Source: Pontederia crassipes
Lineage: Eukaryota > Streptophyta > Magnoliopsida > Commelinales > Pontederiaceae
NCBI GenBank assembly: GCA_030549335.1
Contig: CM060194.1
Span: 15,750,171-15,814,170, forward strand
Reading direction: 5' to 3'
Length of the DNA stretch: 64,000 bases
The notes beneath the pieces were generated by a model, which saw only the letters and a program-made list of their open reading frames with translations, was not told the origin of the DNA and searched no databases. Position 1 is the stretch's first letter, and the number at the start of each line of letters is the position of its first letter. The translations under genes were made by a program, and so were the position numbers. This document shows, in pieces, positions 25,544 through 37,489 of the stretch.

Positions 25544-27432
25544 TCCAGTTTTGTCTCCTTTCTCTTAATACTTCCAGCCAATAGTCATTTCATGCAGGGA
25601 GTATTGGCTTGTTTAATTTATCTTACAACATGTGTCATAGACTAAAAATGGAATTTCTTCTCTTTCTTACCTTTTTTTATATTTTTATTTGTTAAAATTA
25701 TGAAGATAATAATAATGTTTCTCTTTCTACACAATTATCAAGACGTCTAATTTTATAATTTTATCTTGCACTATTTTAAGTTTCTTTTTTTATATTTGAA
25801 GTTAGAGCATTATAAGCCGTACGATTTCTATGAAATCTTAATATGTCACTATTTTATTTAATATAGAAAAATGAATGCTATCTTACAATTAATTTAAGGA
25901 CGAGCACCATTTACATGCCTACAAAATATATAAAGAATGGAGAAGACGACGTACACATCAAACACCAAAAGTTAAACGTTTGAACGTACGAAGACAATAT
26001 GGCAATTTTATTTATTTACTTATTTTTGGAGAAAAATATTTTATGATTTGTTTTTTATTGTGTTTGATGATAAAAACTATCACTAGATTTTTGTTGACAA
26101 GATATCCATGATATATTAGGAAATGATATTTTCTTTTACAAGTGTTTTTTCAATGACTCTATAACATTATAATAAATCTTCTTAACAAGTGTACACATCC
26201 GTAATAGTCAAGTGTGTTCAACACAATTTGATCGGAATGATGATAATATTTAGGATAAATTTCAATAAATGCTTTCGACAATGTTATCAAAGATAAAAAT
26301 AAGATAATTGATAAAATAAGATAACAATTAGAGGACAATATGATTATAAAATAAAGTTAATGATATAGTTAGAAAAGAGTGATATGTAATTACTGAAAAT
26401 TATCCGTAAATATTTATGGTTCTTGCATATTGGGGTAATCCAAGAAAAAAATGATCTTTTATCATAGACTATATTCAATAGAGAAATATTAGATTTTAAA
26501 ATTTTGAAATTTGTTGATTTTTTTTATTCAGTAAATTAACAAACGTAAACGTCCAGACATTTCTGTACAATTTTATTATTAATTTTTTTGGGACCCTAAC
26601 CATCTTTGTTTCAAAGAGAATTATTACAACTTTCCCTAAAAAATGTGGAGTGTTAGGTACATACAGAAAAACAATTAAGTAAACATTAAAGTTCAACAAA
26701 CAACATCTTCTATATATCGTCAGTCATACGACTCGAGGCGACACAGATTAATCGAATGATAATAAAAAATTATAACAAGCAAAAGATGACACCGACAATA
26801 GTGCATGCATGCATATGGAATTTGGGAATTCGATGCCCTCTTTTTTAGCTTCAAGAGCTTGGAGTGTTATGACTTTGTTAACTTTATCCAGCTAATGTTA
26901 CTTGAGAAAAAAAAACAGATAAGAAAAAAGAAAATCCATTGAGATATATTGGATGAGAACTTAATGGTCGATATTTTTTCATGAATTACTTATTTCATTT
27001 AGGGGAAAAAGTTGCAGAACATAATTAATTTAGGGTTCCATCATGGTGAATATATGATTAAGTTGGAAGGTACTGAAACATTGTTTTCTTTAAATTACTG
27101 AAGATACGAGTATTATTATCACTATTTCGACTACTACTACAAAGATGGTTATCTTTTATCTTCAATGAAAAAGTCTTACATATTTTTCATTTTTTTTGCT
27201 AATCTAATTAATTAATTTTTTTCTATTATTAACAAAAATTATTAATTATTTTAAAAATTATGTTGAATCGAATCGGATCAAATTGAATCACCAACCCGAC
27301 ATGAATGGGTTGGGTCTGACCATCACGTCCACTCCCTCTAGCTATATATCAAGAGTGTCATGCATATTATTGAACAAAAATAAACTGCTTAAATATATGT
27401 ATTCTTTATTTTTTTTCCTTCTTTAAATATTA
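25544..27432. other. AT-rich intergenic, nothing recognised
   Basis: No gene, RNA gene or defined element is recognised over ~1.9 kb. The longest open frames are short, AT-driven and lack any recognisable domain. Confidence 0.5.
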
Positions 27433-29005
27433 AATTTTCTTACACCTCCAATTGGGCCTCAACTGGTAGATTTATATCATTTTACTCTTATGATTAGGGG
27501 GTGTTCACGGGTCGAGTTTGACCTGACCCGTGAACAAACCTGACCTGACCTAACCAAGCTTAGTCGGGTCGGGTCAGGTCGGATCCTCTCTTTCTTTTGT
27601 TGTGACTGATCCAACCCAACCCGAGCCGGGTCGGGACACCCGACCGCTCTTTTTTTAAAAAATATTTTTTGTTTATTTTTTAATATAAAAATATTTATTA
27701 TTTTATTTTTAATACAAAATAAAGTGTTTTTAAATACCAAAAATATTTTTTTAATATCTATATACTTTTCTACATTTAAAATAGTTCATTTCATACTTTT
27801 TAAAATTTTAAATGATATAAAACTATACAATTTAACTAAAAAATCATTTAAAAATTAAAAAAGAAAAAAATCAGGTCATCGAGGTCGGGTCGGGTCAACT
27901 CGAAAATTTTTCAACCCGAACTCGATCCGACCCTGAGTAGGTTCGGGTCGAATTTTCGAGTTCACTCGGTCGACCCGATCCGATGAACCCCCCTACTTAT
28001 GATAATATAACTTCATCTAGTTAGATCTTTTAAAAAAGAAGATAATAGGAAAATATGATATAATACGGCCATAAGATAAATATATAGTTAATTATTATGA
28101 CATTTGATGTTTTATTTTCAAAAATTAAGTAGAATAAATTAATTAAATAACGGTAAATGAAATAAATATGTAACTTGTTTCCTTGGGCTTCATTAAATTT
28201 ATTTAAAATAAATAAATAAATCACATTATTTTAAAAAAAATAAAATACATTTAAAACTTAAAATTAAAAAGTGTAAGTAAATTAAGGCCAAATGAGTAAA
28301 ATGTATAATTGCCAACTGGTTTCCGCATGCTTATTATTCCTGGTATCCCTCGGAATCCTACTCGGAGTGGCGAAGCTAGGATTAATTTTCACCGGGTTCA
28401 CTAATTAACAGTAATAAAAATATTTTGATTTTTTGTACTCATGCAAATTTTATTCTAAGATTTTAAATTAATTTTCTTTACGAAAGATTTCTAATCTAAA
28501 TCATATATAGACTTTTATAAATAAAAGAATATTTAAATGATAAAAAATAGCAAATTAAAAAGCTAATAACAATTTTCAAATATATATATAATCAAAATAT
28601 AAAAAATGAAATGATTATTTAAACAAAAGATGTAATAAAATTTACATGTTAAAAAAGTTTTAATAATGATATAATTATCCTATAAAAAATATCTGACAAC
28701 CAATGACATATAACTTCAATAAACACATAATTATATATAAAATAATCATATATAAAATAATAAAACATTTTACATTGAATATACGAAGTTAAATTAGTGG
28801 CATGAATTATTTTTATATTTTTTATGATATTTAAATTTTAAAAAATATATTTAAAGGTACATAAATCTTAATAAAAGATGAAAAATGATATTAAGTACCA
28901 TATACTTATGCTTAAAAAATTGTATAGTAAATAAGATGATTAATGATGCTTTAAGAAAAATTAATTATATATACTGTTAGAGGTGCCCATGCCACCAACA
29001 GGACA
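27433..29005. repeat. Triplicated segment, copy A
   Basis: It begins in the shared phrase TGGGCCTCAA.TGGTAGATT and ends in the shared phrase CCACCAACAGGACAA. It contains a hAT-like MITE (27495-27995), an AAAGAAGATAATAGGAAAAT block (about 28034), CTTGGGCTTCATTAAATT (about 28182) and AGTGGCGAAGCTAGGATT (28367). Copies B and C at 30845 and 32215 carry the same blocks in the same order. Non-coding. Confidence 0.9.
27495..27995. mobile_element. hAT-like MITE with perfect 8-bp target duplication
   Basis: The termini are TAGGGGGTGTTCA at the left and, reverse-complemented, TAGGGGGGTTCA at the right. The flanks are CTTATGAT (27487-27494) and CTTATGAT (27996-28003), an exact 8-bp duplication as made by hAT transposases. 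Interior ends are rich in CGGGTCGGGTC-type sequence on both sides of an AT-rich core. No open frame. Confidence 0.88.
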
Positions 29006-29029
29006 ACAGTTAAGTTTTAAAGAAAAAAA

Positions 29030-29760
29030 TCTTTAAAACAAATAATTCAATCGAGTTAAATTAATAATACTCCTTTATTTTTATCAAGACGAGGATGATT
29101 AAAATAAATAATATTTTATTTATATAAGATATTGTTCTGGTAAATAATAATTATTTTATTAAAAGATAATACTTTATTTTCATAATAAAAAATGATTTAA
29201 AACAAAACTAATTCCATTCGAGTATGATTATAAGTAAAACTAATTCCTATTTAAAAGATATGTTTTTGAACTAAAAATAATTTAAAAGAAATAATTCAAT
29301 TTGAGTTGAATTAAGATTAATCTTTATTTTTTTTATCAATTTGATAGGATTGCAAGTAAAAATATATTTTTAAAAAACAATTTATTAATTTGATAACTAA
29401 AAATAAATAATTCAGTTTGAATCAAATTAATATTGATCTTTCTATGTTATCATTATAAGCATAATTAAAAGAATTAATAGTTTTTTTTCTAAAAGATAAT
29501 AAGCAAGTAAACAATAATTCCTATTTAAAAGATAATTTGTTATTTTTTGAATTAAAAAATTAATATAAGATAAATAATTCAATTTGAGTTCAAATTAAGA
29601 TTGCTATCCTTTATCAATTTGAGTATGATTAAAACAAAGTAAAATTTCTTTTAAAAATATAATATTGAAGTAGATAATAATTCCTATTTAAAATAATTTA
29701 TTAATTCCTGAATTAAGAAATAATTTAAAATATAATTCAATTTTATCTTTTAACATTGGT
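29030..29760. repeat. Degenerate tandem array, TTCAATTTGAGT family (array 1)
   Basis: A core close to AATAATTCAATTTGAGT, then CAAATTAAGATTAATCTTT and TATCAATTTGAGTATGATT, recurs at about 29041, 29290, 29407, 29573 and 29723 with a spacing of ~115-250 bp and much divergence. The same family forms arrays at 35930 and 38160. Confidence 0.7.
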
Positions 29761-30844
29761 GGCAGAGTTTAAATTACTATAACTAATTTTAAATTTTCAA
29801 TTTAATATTTCAACAATGATTAATATTTTGCTAATCTAATTTTTAACTTTGACTTTTGTTTTCCTAAAATAGAAAAATTGGATAATCTTAAGAATAAATA
29901 AATACGTAAAAGTTTAATGTATTAACATTTACGAATGATGGACCAGGATTATTTTCATTTTTTTGTCATCTTAATAAGATCATTATGTCAAAAACTTCCA
30001 TGGCGCCTTCCGGTATATAGCAAAACTAGACTCACATGATTCAAAGGTGAATGGCTAGAAGAAGAAATTAATATAATAAATTAATTAGTTTTTTATATTT
30101 TGTATTTCTTATTTTATTACTTCGAAAACTAAGTTTTTACATATATATAATAATAAAACAATGAATTGTGAATTTGAATTAAAATAGTATTTCTAAGACA
30201 TCTCCAAAACCTTGTTTCTCTTTTATTATTCTACATATATTATATTAAGATATATTTAATTAGTTGTAAAGTAATAATAATAGAAAGGGTTAATTTTTTC
30301 ATCTCAAAACTGCATTAAATTTATATTTCACCTATAATATTTTAATATTAGTTGTCTCTCTCATTTCAATCGGGTGATTTTTTTATCAAAAAATTATTAA
30401 CTAATTTTTTAAATTAGTTTCAAAATGAAAATTATTTTAAAAAATAAAAATCGGCCTCTTGTGAGTCAATGTTTTAGAATTACTATTTTTTTATAATTAT
30501 ATTTTAAAATATATTTATATTAAATTAAAATGATCATAAATATATTTAATGTTATAATTAAATATAGTTTTACTACTAAAATTTTAAAGTTACCAAATTA
30601 AAGTTTATAAAATTGTACAAAATATATTATGCATATATATATATAATAAAAATGATAAATTATGAGTTAATAACATAAATAAAAAAATCATACCTTAAAA
30701 AATGGGGGCCATGAGCTCTTAACTTTTTTCAGATGAGCCCTAATTAATTCGGTGAATTTTAATTTAATAAAAATATACTAAATTATATTCAGACTTTTTT
30801 ATTTTTCGATTTCATTTACCTGGGTCGGATAAAATTTTTGCTCA
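29761..30844. other. AT-rich intergenic, nothing recognised
   Basis: Over 1 kb of AT-rich sequence with no recognisable gene or element ends. Confidence 0.5.
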
Positions 30845-30906
30845 AATTTTCTAACATCTCCAAATGGGCCTCAACCGGTAGATTTATATGATTTTACTCT
30901 TATGAT

Positions 30907-31339
30907 TAGGGGTGTTCACGGGTCGAGTTTGACCCGACACGGGTCGGATCGGATACCCCCCCCCCCCCCCCCCTTTTTATTGCTATGATCCGATCCACGC
31001 CAGGTCGGGTCATCTGACCACTTTTTTTTTTAACTTTTTTGTTTATTTTTTAATATAAAAATATTTATTATTTTATTTTTAATATAAAATAAAGTATTTT
31101 TAAATACCAAAAATATTGTTTTAAATATCTATATACTTTTCTACATTAAAAATAGTTTATTTCATACTTTTTTAAATTTTAAATAATATAAAACTATACA
31201 ATTAACTAAAATCATTTAAAAATAAAAATAAAAGAAAAAAACTAGGTCATCAGGTCAACTCGGGTTAGACTTTTTCAACCCGAACCCGATCCTTGGTCGG
31301 GTCGGGTCGAATTTTCGGGTTCACCGGGTCGGATCTCTA
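30907..31339. mobile_element. hAT-like MITE, copy within segment B
   Basis: Starts TAGGGGTGTTCACGGG at 30907, preceded by CTTATGAT (30899-30906), and ends at about 31339, followed by CTTATGAA. The target-site sequence is the same as in copy A, so it was copied with its flanks rather than inserted separately. An 18-base C run (30956-30973) replaces part of the left arm. Confidence 0.8.
30956..30973. repeat. C18 homopolymer
   Basis: Eighteen consecutive C in an otherwise AT-rich region. In copy A the corresponding place reads CCTCTCTTTC-like sequence without a run. Confidence 0.97.
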
Positions 31340-32227
31340 CTTATGAAAATATAACTTCATCTAGTTAGATCTTTTAAAAAAGAAGATAATAGGAAAATAT
31401 GATACGATACGACCGTAAGATAAATATATAGTTAATTATCATGACATTTGATGTTTTATTTTTAAAATTTAAGTAGAATAAATTAATTAAATAATGGTAA
31501 ATGAACTAAATATGTAATTTGTTTCCTTGGGCTTCATTAAATTTATTTAAAAACAGATAAATAAATCACATTATTTAAAAAACAATAAAATATGTTTAAA
31601 ACTTAAAATTAAGAAGTGTAAGTAAATTAAGGACAAATGAGTTCAATATATAATTGCCAACTGGTTTCGACATGCTTATTATTCCTCGTATCCCTCGGAT
31701 CTACTTGCAGTGGCGGAGTCGGGATTAATTTTCATTGGGTTCACTAATTAATAGTAATAAAAATATTTTAAAATTTTATACTCATGCAAATTTTATTCTA
31801 AGATTTTAAATTAATTTTCTTTACCAAATATTTCTAATCTAAATCATATATAGACTTCTATAAATAAATGAATATTAAATGATAAAAAATAGCAAACTAA
31901 AAATCTAATAACAATTTTTAAATATATATATACTCAAAATATAAAAAATGAAATGATTATTTAAACAAAAGATGTAATAAAATTTACATGTTAAAAAAGT
32001 TTTAATAATGACATAATTATCCTATAAAAAATATCTTACAACCAATGACATATAACTTCAATAAATCACATAATTATATATACAATAATAAAACATTTTA
32101 TGCTTAAAAAAATTGTATAGTAAATAAGATGATTAATGATGCTTTAATAAAAATTAATGATATATACTGTTAGAGATGTCTGTGCCACCAACAGGACAAG
32201 AGCCAAGTTCTAATCCATTTAGAACCC

Positions 32228-32566
32228 TTTTTTGTTGTGACCCAACCCGGCCGGGTAGAATTATCCGACCACACTTTTTTTATTTATTTTCTAATATAAA
32301 AAAGTATTTATTATTTTATTTTAATACAAAATAAACTTTTAAATACCAAAAATATTATTTTAAATAGTTATATGCTTTTCTACATTTAAAATAGTTTATT
32401 TCATACTTTTTTAAAAAAATTAAATGATATAAGACTATACAATTAACTAAAAAACATTTAAAAATAAAAAAAAGAAAAAACCAAGTCATCGAGTCGGGTC
32501 AACTCGGGTTGAAAAATTCCAACCCGAACCCGACCCTTGGGTTAGATTTTCGGATGAACACACCTA
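32228..32566. mobile_element. hAT-like MITE, truncated copy within segment C
   Basis: Only the right part remains, ending GATGAACACACCTA at 32566 and followed by ATTATGAT, one base different from the CTTATGAT seen in copies A and B. Confidence 0.7.
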
Positions 32567-33127
32567 ATTATGATAATATAATTTAAAAAAGAAGATAATA
32601 GGAAAATTTGATATAATACGACCATAAGATAAATATATAGTTAATTATTATTACATTTGATGTTTTATTTTTAAAATTTAAGTAGAATAAATTAATTAAA
32701 TAATGATAAATGAACTAAATATGTAATTTGTTTCCTTGGACTTCATTAAATTAATTTAAAATAGATAAATAAATCACATTATTTAAAAAACAATAAAATA
32801 TATTTAAAACTTAAAATTAAAAAGTGTAAGTAAATTAAGGACAAATGAGTTAAATGTATAATTGCCAACTGGTTTCGGCATACCTATTATTCCTCGTATA
32901 CCTCGAAATCCTAGTCAGAGTGGCGAAGCGAGGATTAATTTTTACCGGGTTCACTACTTAATAGTAATATAAATATTTTGAATTTTCATACTCATGCAAA
33001 TTTTATTCTAAGATTTTAAATTAATTTTCTTTACCAAAGATTTCTAATCTAAATCATATATAGACTTTTATAAATAAAAGAATATTTAAATGATAAAAAA
33101 ATAGCAAACTAAAAAGCTAATAACAAT

Positions 33128-33130
<3 letters not shown>

Positions 33131-33178
<48 letters not shown>
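33131..33178. repeat. (AT)n microsatellite in copy C
   Basis: About 24 AT units where copies A and B have only a short ATATATATA run, so it expanded after the duplication. Confidence 0.95.
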
Positions 33179-33179
<1 letters not shown>

Positions 33180-33560
33180 TCAAAATATAAAAAATGAAAT
33201 GATTATTTAAACAAAAGATGTAATGAAATTTACATATTAAAAAAGTTTTAATAATGACATAATTATCCTATAAAAAATATTTTACAACCAATGACATATA
33301 ACTTCAATAAATACATAATTATATATAAAATATTAAAACATTTCACGTTGAATATACAAAGTTAAATTAATGCCATGAATTATTTTAATATTTTTATGTT
33401 ATTTAAATTTAACAAAATATATTTAAAGGTACATAAATCTTAATAAAAGATGAAAAATTATATTAAGGACCGTGCATTTATGCTTAAAAAATTGTATAGT
33501 AAATAAGATGATTAATAATGCATTAAGAAAAATTAATGATATATATTGTTGGAGGTGTCC

Positions 33561-34244
33561 ATGTGGGTGTCAACGGGTGGAAGTGCACCCACTAAAATTA
33601 TGTATCATATATTTAATAATACTTTACTTAAAAAATATTTTCTCTGATTTCGGTGATTTGTTGGTACGTTGTGACTTTCGTAATTATAGTATCATTTATT
33701 CTTTTTATTACCATAAATTTAAATTTATATATTTCTATATTATTGATAGTCCATTTTTCATTTTATCTAATTAATTTTTACAATATATTACGTAAAAAAT
33801 TCTCAATGAAATGAAATAAGTGTAAAAACGATATGACTATTATAATGCCTATTGAACGTACATTTTAAAATTTTAATACTTTAATTTTCTCCCAATTTAA
33901 ATTTTATTTTATTGTATTATTGTCCATGTTTTTTATTCTATAGCAAACTTTATCATGTTCATATTTTTTTCTATAGAAAAAAATTTTGATGCATTATCAC
34001 ACAATTTCATATTTTTATATTATCATGTTCATATTTAAAAAAATCAAATGATTTTTCATCATTATATAAAATATTAATAATATTTTATTCTTTTATTATG
34101 TATTACATCATAATGTGCAGTAATAAATATTCCGATTCCGAACAAAAGTAGATTTCGAATGCCAGTGCTGCAGGTGTGTGCTCCGCCTTCAGTGTATTCC
34201 GATTCCGAACTGGAGAAGCGGGCTCACGTTGCATGTCTAATGTG
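33561..34244. other. Upstream region of the cyclin gene
   Basis: AT-rich with no gene. TATTCCGATTCCGAAC occurs twice (34127-34142 and 34195-34210), a short direct repeat in the proximal promoter. A GTCAACGGGT site (about 33569) contains the AACGG core of mitosis-specific activator elements, but it lies ~700 bp upstream and alone. Confidence 0.45.
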
Positions 34245-34252
34245 TATATAAG
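34245..34252 (+). promoter_or_regulatory. TATA box of the cyclin gene
   Basis: TATATAAG, 62 bases before the ATG at 34314, predicts a transcription start near 34277. This excludes any start codon much upstream of 34314. Confidence 0.75.
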
Positions 34253-34313
34253 AGGATGCGGAGCGCCACATTAATCCTCTTTATTGTTCTCGCTCTCTCA
34301 GATCCTCCAATAT

Positions 34314-35348
34314 ATGGCGGCGGCGTCGCGGTGCATGCGCGAACTCAGTGACCGCATGGAGGCCCGCTTGCTCTCCTCCTCCGAGCGATTCAGAAACGAC
34401 TCCATCGACGTCGACGCGCCGCCGTCTGGGAACAACGACGTGGAGCAGTGCCACGAACTGCTGGGCCATGAGGTATACATAGCCGACATCGAAGACACCT
34501 ACCGGCGGATGGAGAACAACCTAAGACCCAAGGAAGACTACCTCGCCGGTCAGACGGAGCTCGACGAGGACATGAGGTGGGAGGTGGCCGACTGGCTGAT
34601 CAGGGCGCACTGCTGCCTCCAGCTGACGCCCGAGGCCCTCTACCTGTCGTTCTACATACTCGACAGGTACCTCTCGCTACAGGACGTTCCGGCCGCGCAG
34701 CTGCACCTCGTCGGAGTGTCCGCGCTGTTCATCGCTTCCAAATACCAGGAGCAGTATCGTGGTCTCGGTATGATCCTGGATTGCTCCGTCGACGCGACAC
34801 TCACGGAGATGATGGTAGTCAAAAAGGAGAAAGACATCCTCCGGAAGCTCCAGTGGGATCTGAGCAAACCGACTCCGTACGAATTCATGACTATGTTCTT
34901 GCACGCGGAGACGCGCTGCGTCGACGAGGGGATGCGTTGCGCCACCTGGTTCTTTGGAGAGTTGGGGTTGATGGACTACTCGGCCGTCGCTCGTCCGCCG
35001 TCCCTGCGGGCCGCCTCCGCTTTGTACGCGGCACGGTGCACGATGGGAACAGAGCCGCTGTGGCCGGAGGAGCTCGCGCAGGTGACCAGGTACTCGGAGC
35101 CACAGCTTGTGGATGCGGCGCGGAGCTTGCTGAGACTCCACGCCGACTCGGAGATGAGGAAGCCGGAGGCGGTGTACGAGAAGCACGCGTCCGAGGATTG
35201 GAAAGGTTTCACCTCCCCGCCGCCGGCCACGACATTGGCGCTGGAGAAGAAAGCGAAGGGCAAGCGCTCGTTGGTGCACCGAGCACTCCGACGATGCAGC
35301 AAACGCATCCGCTCCATGGGCCGTACCATGCCCTCGTGCTTCAAGTGA
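34314..35348 (+). CDS. B-type cyclin-like protein, intronless, 344 aa
   Basis: Predicted CDK-binding regulator of mitotic entry. Start: the first ATG after the TATA box (ATGGCGGCG, good plant context). Residues ~52-185 form the N-terminal cyclin box (HEVYIADIEDTYRRME, MRWEVADWLIRAH, LYLSFYILDRYLS, LVGVSALFIASKY, DILRKLQWDLSKPTPYEF). Residues ~187-310 form the C-terminal cyclin fold (ASALYAARCTMG, WPEELAQVTRYSEPQLVDAA, KPEAVYEKH). The YAARCT and TRYSE..L signatures point to the B1 group. It is odd in three ways: the region before the cyclin box is only ~50 residues, with no RxxL destruction box; the usual SKYEEI.AP motif is SKYQEQYRG; and there is no intron, although plant B cyclins usually have several. 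Base composition is GC-rich amid AT-rich DNA. It may be a retroposed or lineage-specific copy; the frame is intact, so it could be expressed. Confidence 0.88.
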   Translation: MAAASRCMRELSDRMEARLLSSSERFRNDSIDVDAPPSGNNDVEQCHELLGHEVYIADIEDTYRRMENNLRPKEDYLAGQTELDEDMRWEVADWLIRAHCCLQLTPEALYLSFYILDRYLSLQDVPAAQLHLVGVSALFIASKYQEQYRGLGMILDCSVDATLTEMMVVKKEKDILRKLQWDLSKPTPYEFMTMFLHAETRCVDEGMRCATWFFGELGLMDYSAVARPPSLRAASALYAARCTMGTEPLWPEELAQVTRYSEPQLVDAARSLLRLHADSEMRKPEAVYEKHASEDWKGFTSPPPATTLALEKKAKGKRSLVHRALRRCSKRIRSMGRTMPSCFK

Positions 35349-35929
35349 TGAACAAAAGCTTTTGTTATCCTGATCATGCCTCGATGTTGTCTAGAGAGTT
35401 ACAATTGATTAACTGGCATTGAATTTGTATTAGTTTTTTGCTTCTAAAACTAATTGTTGCATTTTGCTGATGTTTGTACAAATAACTTGGCAAGTATGAA
35501 TTAAATTTCAAATTCCCAAACCATGAAAAAAATCGCCTTGTATCTTTATTTTTTGACCCTCTTTAAAAAAATTGTAATAAAACATTCCTACGTAAAAGCG
35601 CGACAAGTGACGGAATATCACGACGGCACATGTCAAACAATAATAAGTAACATAATTAAGAAGTTTAAATCTTATTTTCGAAATTAAAAAATAATATAAA
35701 ATAAAAATCAGTTTAAATCTAAAAGATAAAACTAATCGTAGAAAGTTTGGTACATAAGGTAACAATATATAAAACTCAATATTAATAATATACAATACAT
35801 GGAAAAGTCAGATAAATAATATTTTTTAAAAATTAATCTTCAATTATAATTCCATGGCTCGAGACATCATATATATTTTTAGATAGAGAGAGGTGGGGTG
35901 TGAAGTAAACTTATTCCTTTTAAAACATA
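35349..35929. other. Downstream of the cyclin gene, nothing recognised
   Basis: Presumed 3' UTR, then AT-rich intergenic sequence. A pyrimidine/purine-rich AGAGAGAGGTGGGGTG lies at about 35884. Confidence 0.5.
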
Positions 35930-36610
35930 ATTTGTTATTTCGGAAATTAAAAAATAATTAAAAATATATAATTCAATTTGAGTCAAATTAAGATTAATCT
36001 TTCCTTTTTATCCATTTGAGTATATTAAAATTAATTATTTTATTTCTAAATGATATTTTATAAGTATTTTTTATTTTCTAAATATAAAAATAATTTAGAA
36101 CAAATAATTCAATTTGAGTCAAATTAAGATTAATCTTTCTTCTTTTATCAATTTGAGTATGATTAAAAGTAAATATAAATAATCTTATATATATAAGGTA
36201 ACAAAAGTAAAAGAAATAATTTGTTATTTTCGGAACTAAAAATTCATAAATAAATGAAATTAATTTGAGTCAAATTAAGTTTAATATGTCATTTCTACCA
36301 ATTTGAGTATGATTACAAGTAAAAATAATTCTTATTTAAAAAATAATAATAAATAATTTAATTTGAGTCAAATGAAGACTAGTCTTTCTTCTTTTACCAA
36401 TTTGAGTATGATTAAAAGGAAATAAATTAAAAAAGTAAAATAATAGTTTATTATATAAGGTAACAAAAGTAAAATAAATAATTCGTTACTTTAGGAATTT
36501 AAAAATAATTAGTAATTCAATTTGAGTGGAATTAAGATTAATCTTTCATTTTTATCAATTTGAGTATTATTACAAGTAAAAATAATTCCTAATATTATGG
36601 CATCATGTAT
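35930..36610. repeat. Degenerate tandem array, TTCAATTTGAGT family (array 2)
   Basis: At least five copies of a core AATTCAATTTGAGTCAAATT, AAGATTAATCTTTC and TTTGAGTATGATTA (at about 35967, 36106, 36250, 36356 and 36513), spaced ~100-160 bp. Same family as arrays 1 and 3. Confidence 0.8.
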
Positions 36611-36966
36611 TCATTTTTAAGCAAAGGTTTGAGATTGTGACAAGCGGCCGAATATCACAATGACACATATCAAGTTATAAAATTTAAGTAATTTAAAAAG
36701 TTTAAATCTAAAAATTAAAACTAATCTTACAAGGTTTGTTAAATAAAATAACAATATATGGGCCAATGGCGGAGCCAGAAACTTTTATCAGTGTACATTA
36801 TAAAATATAATTAAATGATATAAAAAATAAATTAAACATGATAAATAAAATTTATTTTGTATAAAAAAATTGACATAGTTTTAGACATCAATAATATTGT
36901 TTTTATAATTATGTATTTTTACATTATTTGTACTCTTTTATATGAGATTTTTTTCATAATTAGGTT

Positions 36967-37056
36967 AGAGAAAAGTAAGAAATTATTATAATATATGTAT
37001 AAGAGAAAAGTTAAGAAATTATTATAATATATGTATAAGAGAAAAGTTAAGAAATT

Positions 37057-37091
<35 letters not shown>
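36967..37091. repeat. Three ~35-bp tandem units leading into (TA)n
   Basis: AGAGAAAAGTTAAGAAATTA units start at 36967, 37002 and 37038, followed by a TA run at about 37063-37091. Confidence 0.9.
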
Positions 37092-37093
<2 letters not shown>

Positions 37094-37201
37094 ACACAAG
37101 AAGAAAAAATGATGATATTAAAGGCTATCATTAAATTTTACCACATATTAACATAAGAAATAAAATAAATAAACATACTACATGGTATGATCTAAAAAAA
37201 T

Positions 37202-37489
37202 GAAATGGACATTGGTACTATACGACTTTGCAACTATTATATTTAAACATGCACTGATAAAAAGGAAATAAATAAAATGTTACTTTATAGTGTTAATGAT
37301 AAAAAATGATAAATGTTAAAATTAGAAATTAATCAGGATAAGAATGAAATGGGCATTGGTACTATACGACTTTGCAACTATTATATTTAAACATGCACTA
37401 ATAAAAAGGAAATAAATAAAATGTTACTTTATAGTGTTAATAATAAAAAATGATAAATGTTAAAATTAGAAATTAATCAGGATACTTGT
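37202..37489. repeat. Tandem duplication, 2 x 144 bp
   Basis: A unit beginning GAAATGG.CATTGGTACTA starts at 37202 and 37346 with few differences, so the duplication is recent. It carries no gene. Confidence 0.95.

Larger units (their letters stand above)
30845..32205. repeat. Triplicated segment, copy B
   Basis: The same order of blocks as copy A: TGGGCCTCAACCGGTAGATT (30864), MITE (30907-31339), GAAGATAATAGGAAAATATG (about 31381), AGTGGCGGAGTCGGGATT (31710) and CCACCAACAGGACAAGAG near 32185. By eye it differs from copy A mostly by small substitutions and indels and lacks ~150 bp present near 28745-28905 in A. Confidence 0.9.
32215..33560. repeat. Triplicated segment, copy C (5'-truncated)
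   Basis: It starts inside the MITE (the TTGTTGTGACCCAACCCG phrase at about 32233 matches TTGTTGTGACTGATCC of copy A), so the left flank and left MITE end are missing. It then follows the same order: GAAGATAATAGGAAAATTTG, CTTGGACTTCATTAAATT, AGTGGCGAAGCGAGGATT (about 32920) and a TGTTGGAGGTGTCCATG end near 33560. It lies head-to-tail, ~10 bp after copy B. Confidence 0.88.

Noticed and set aside
33569-33578. Mitosis-specific activator (MSA) element for the cyclin
   Set aside because: A single AACGG core ~700 bp upstream, inside the end of repeat copy C, is too weak.
34284-34313. Upstream extension of the cyclin by ten codons
   Set aside because: It would start at a TTG about 7 bases from the predicted transcription start; ATG 34314 has good context.
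34577-35422. Alternative long frames across the cyclin gene on both strands
   Set aside because: Shadows caused by high GC; only the cyclin frame has family motifs.
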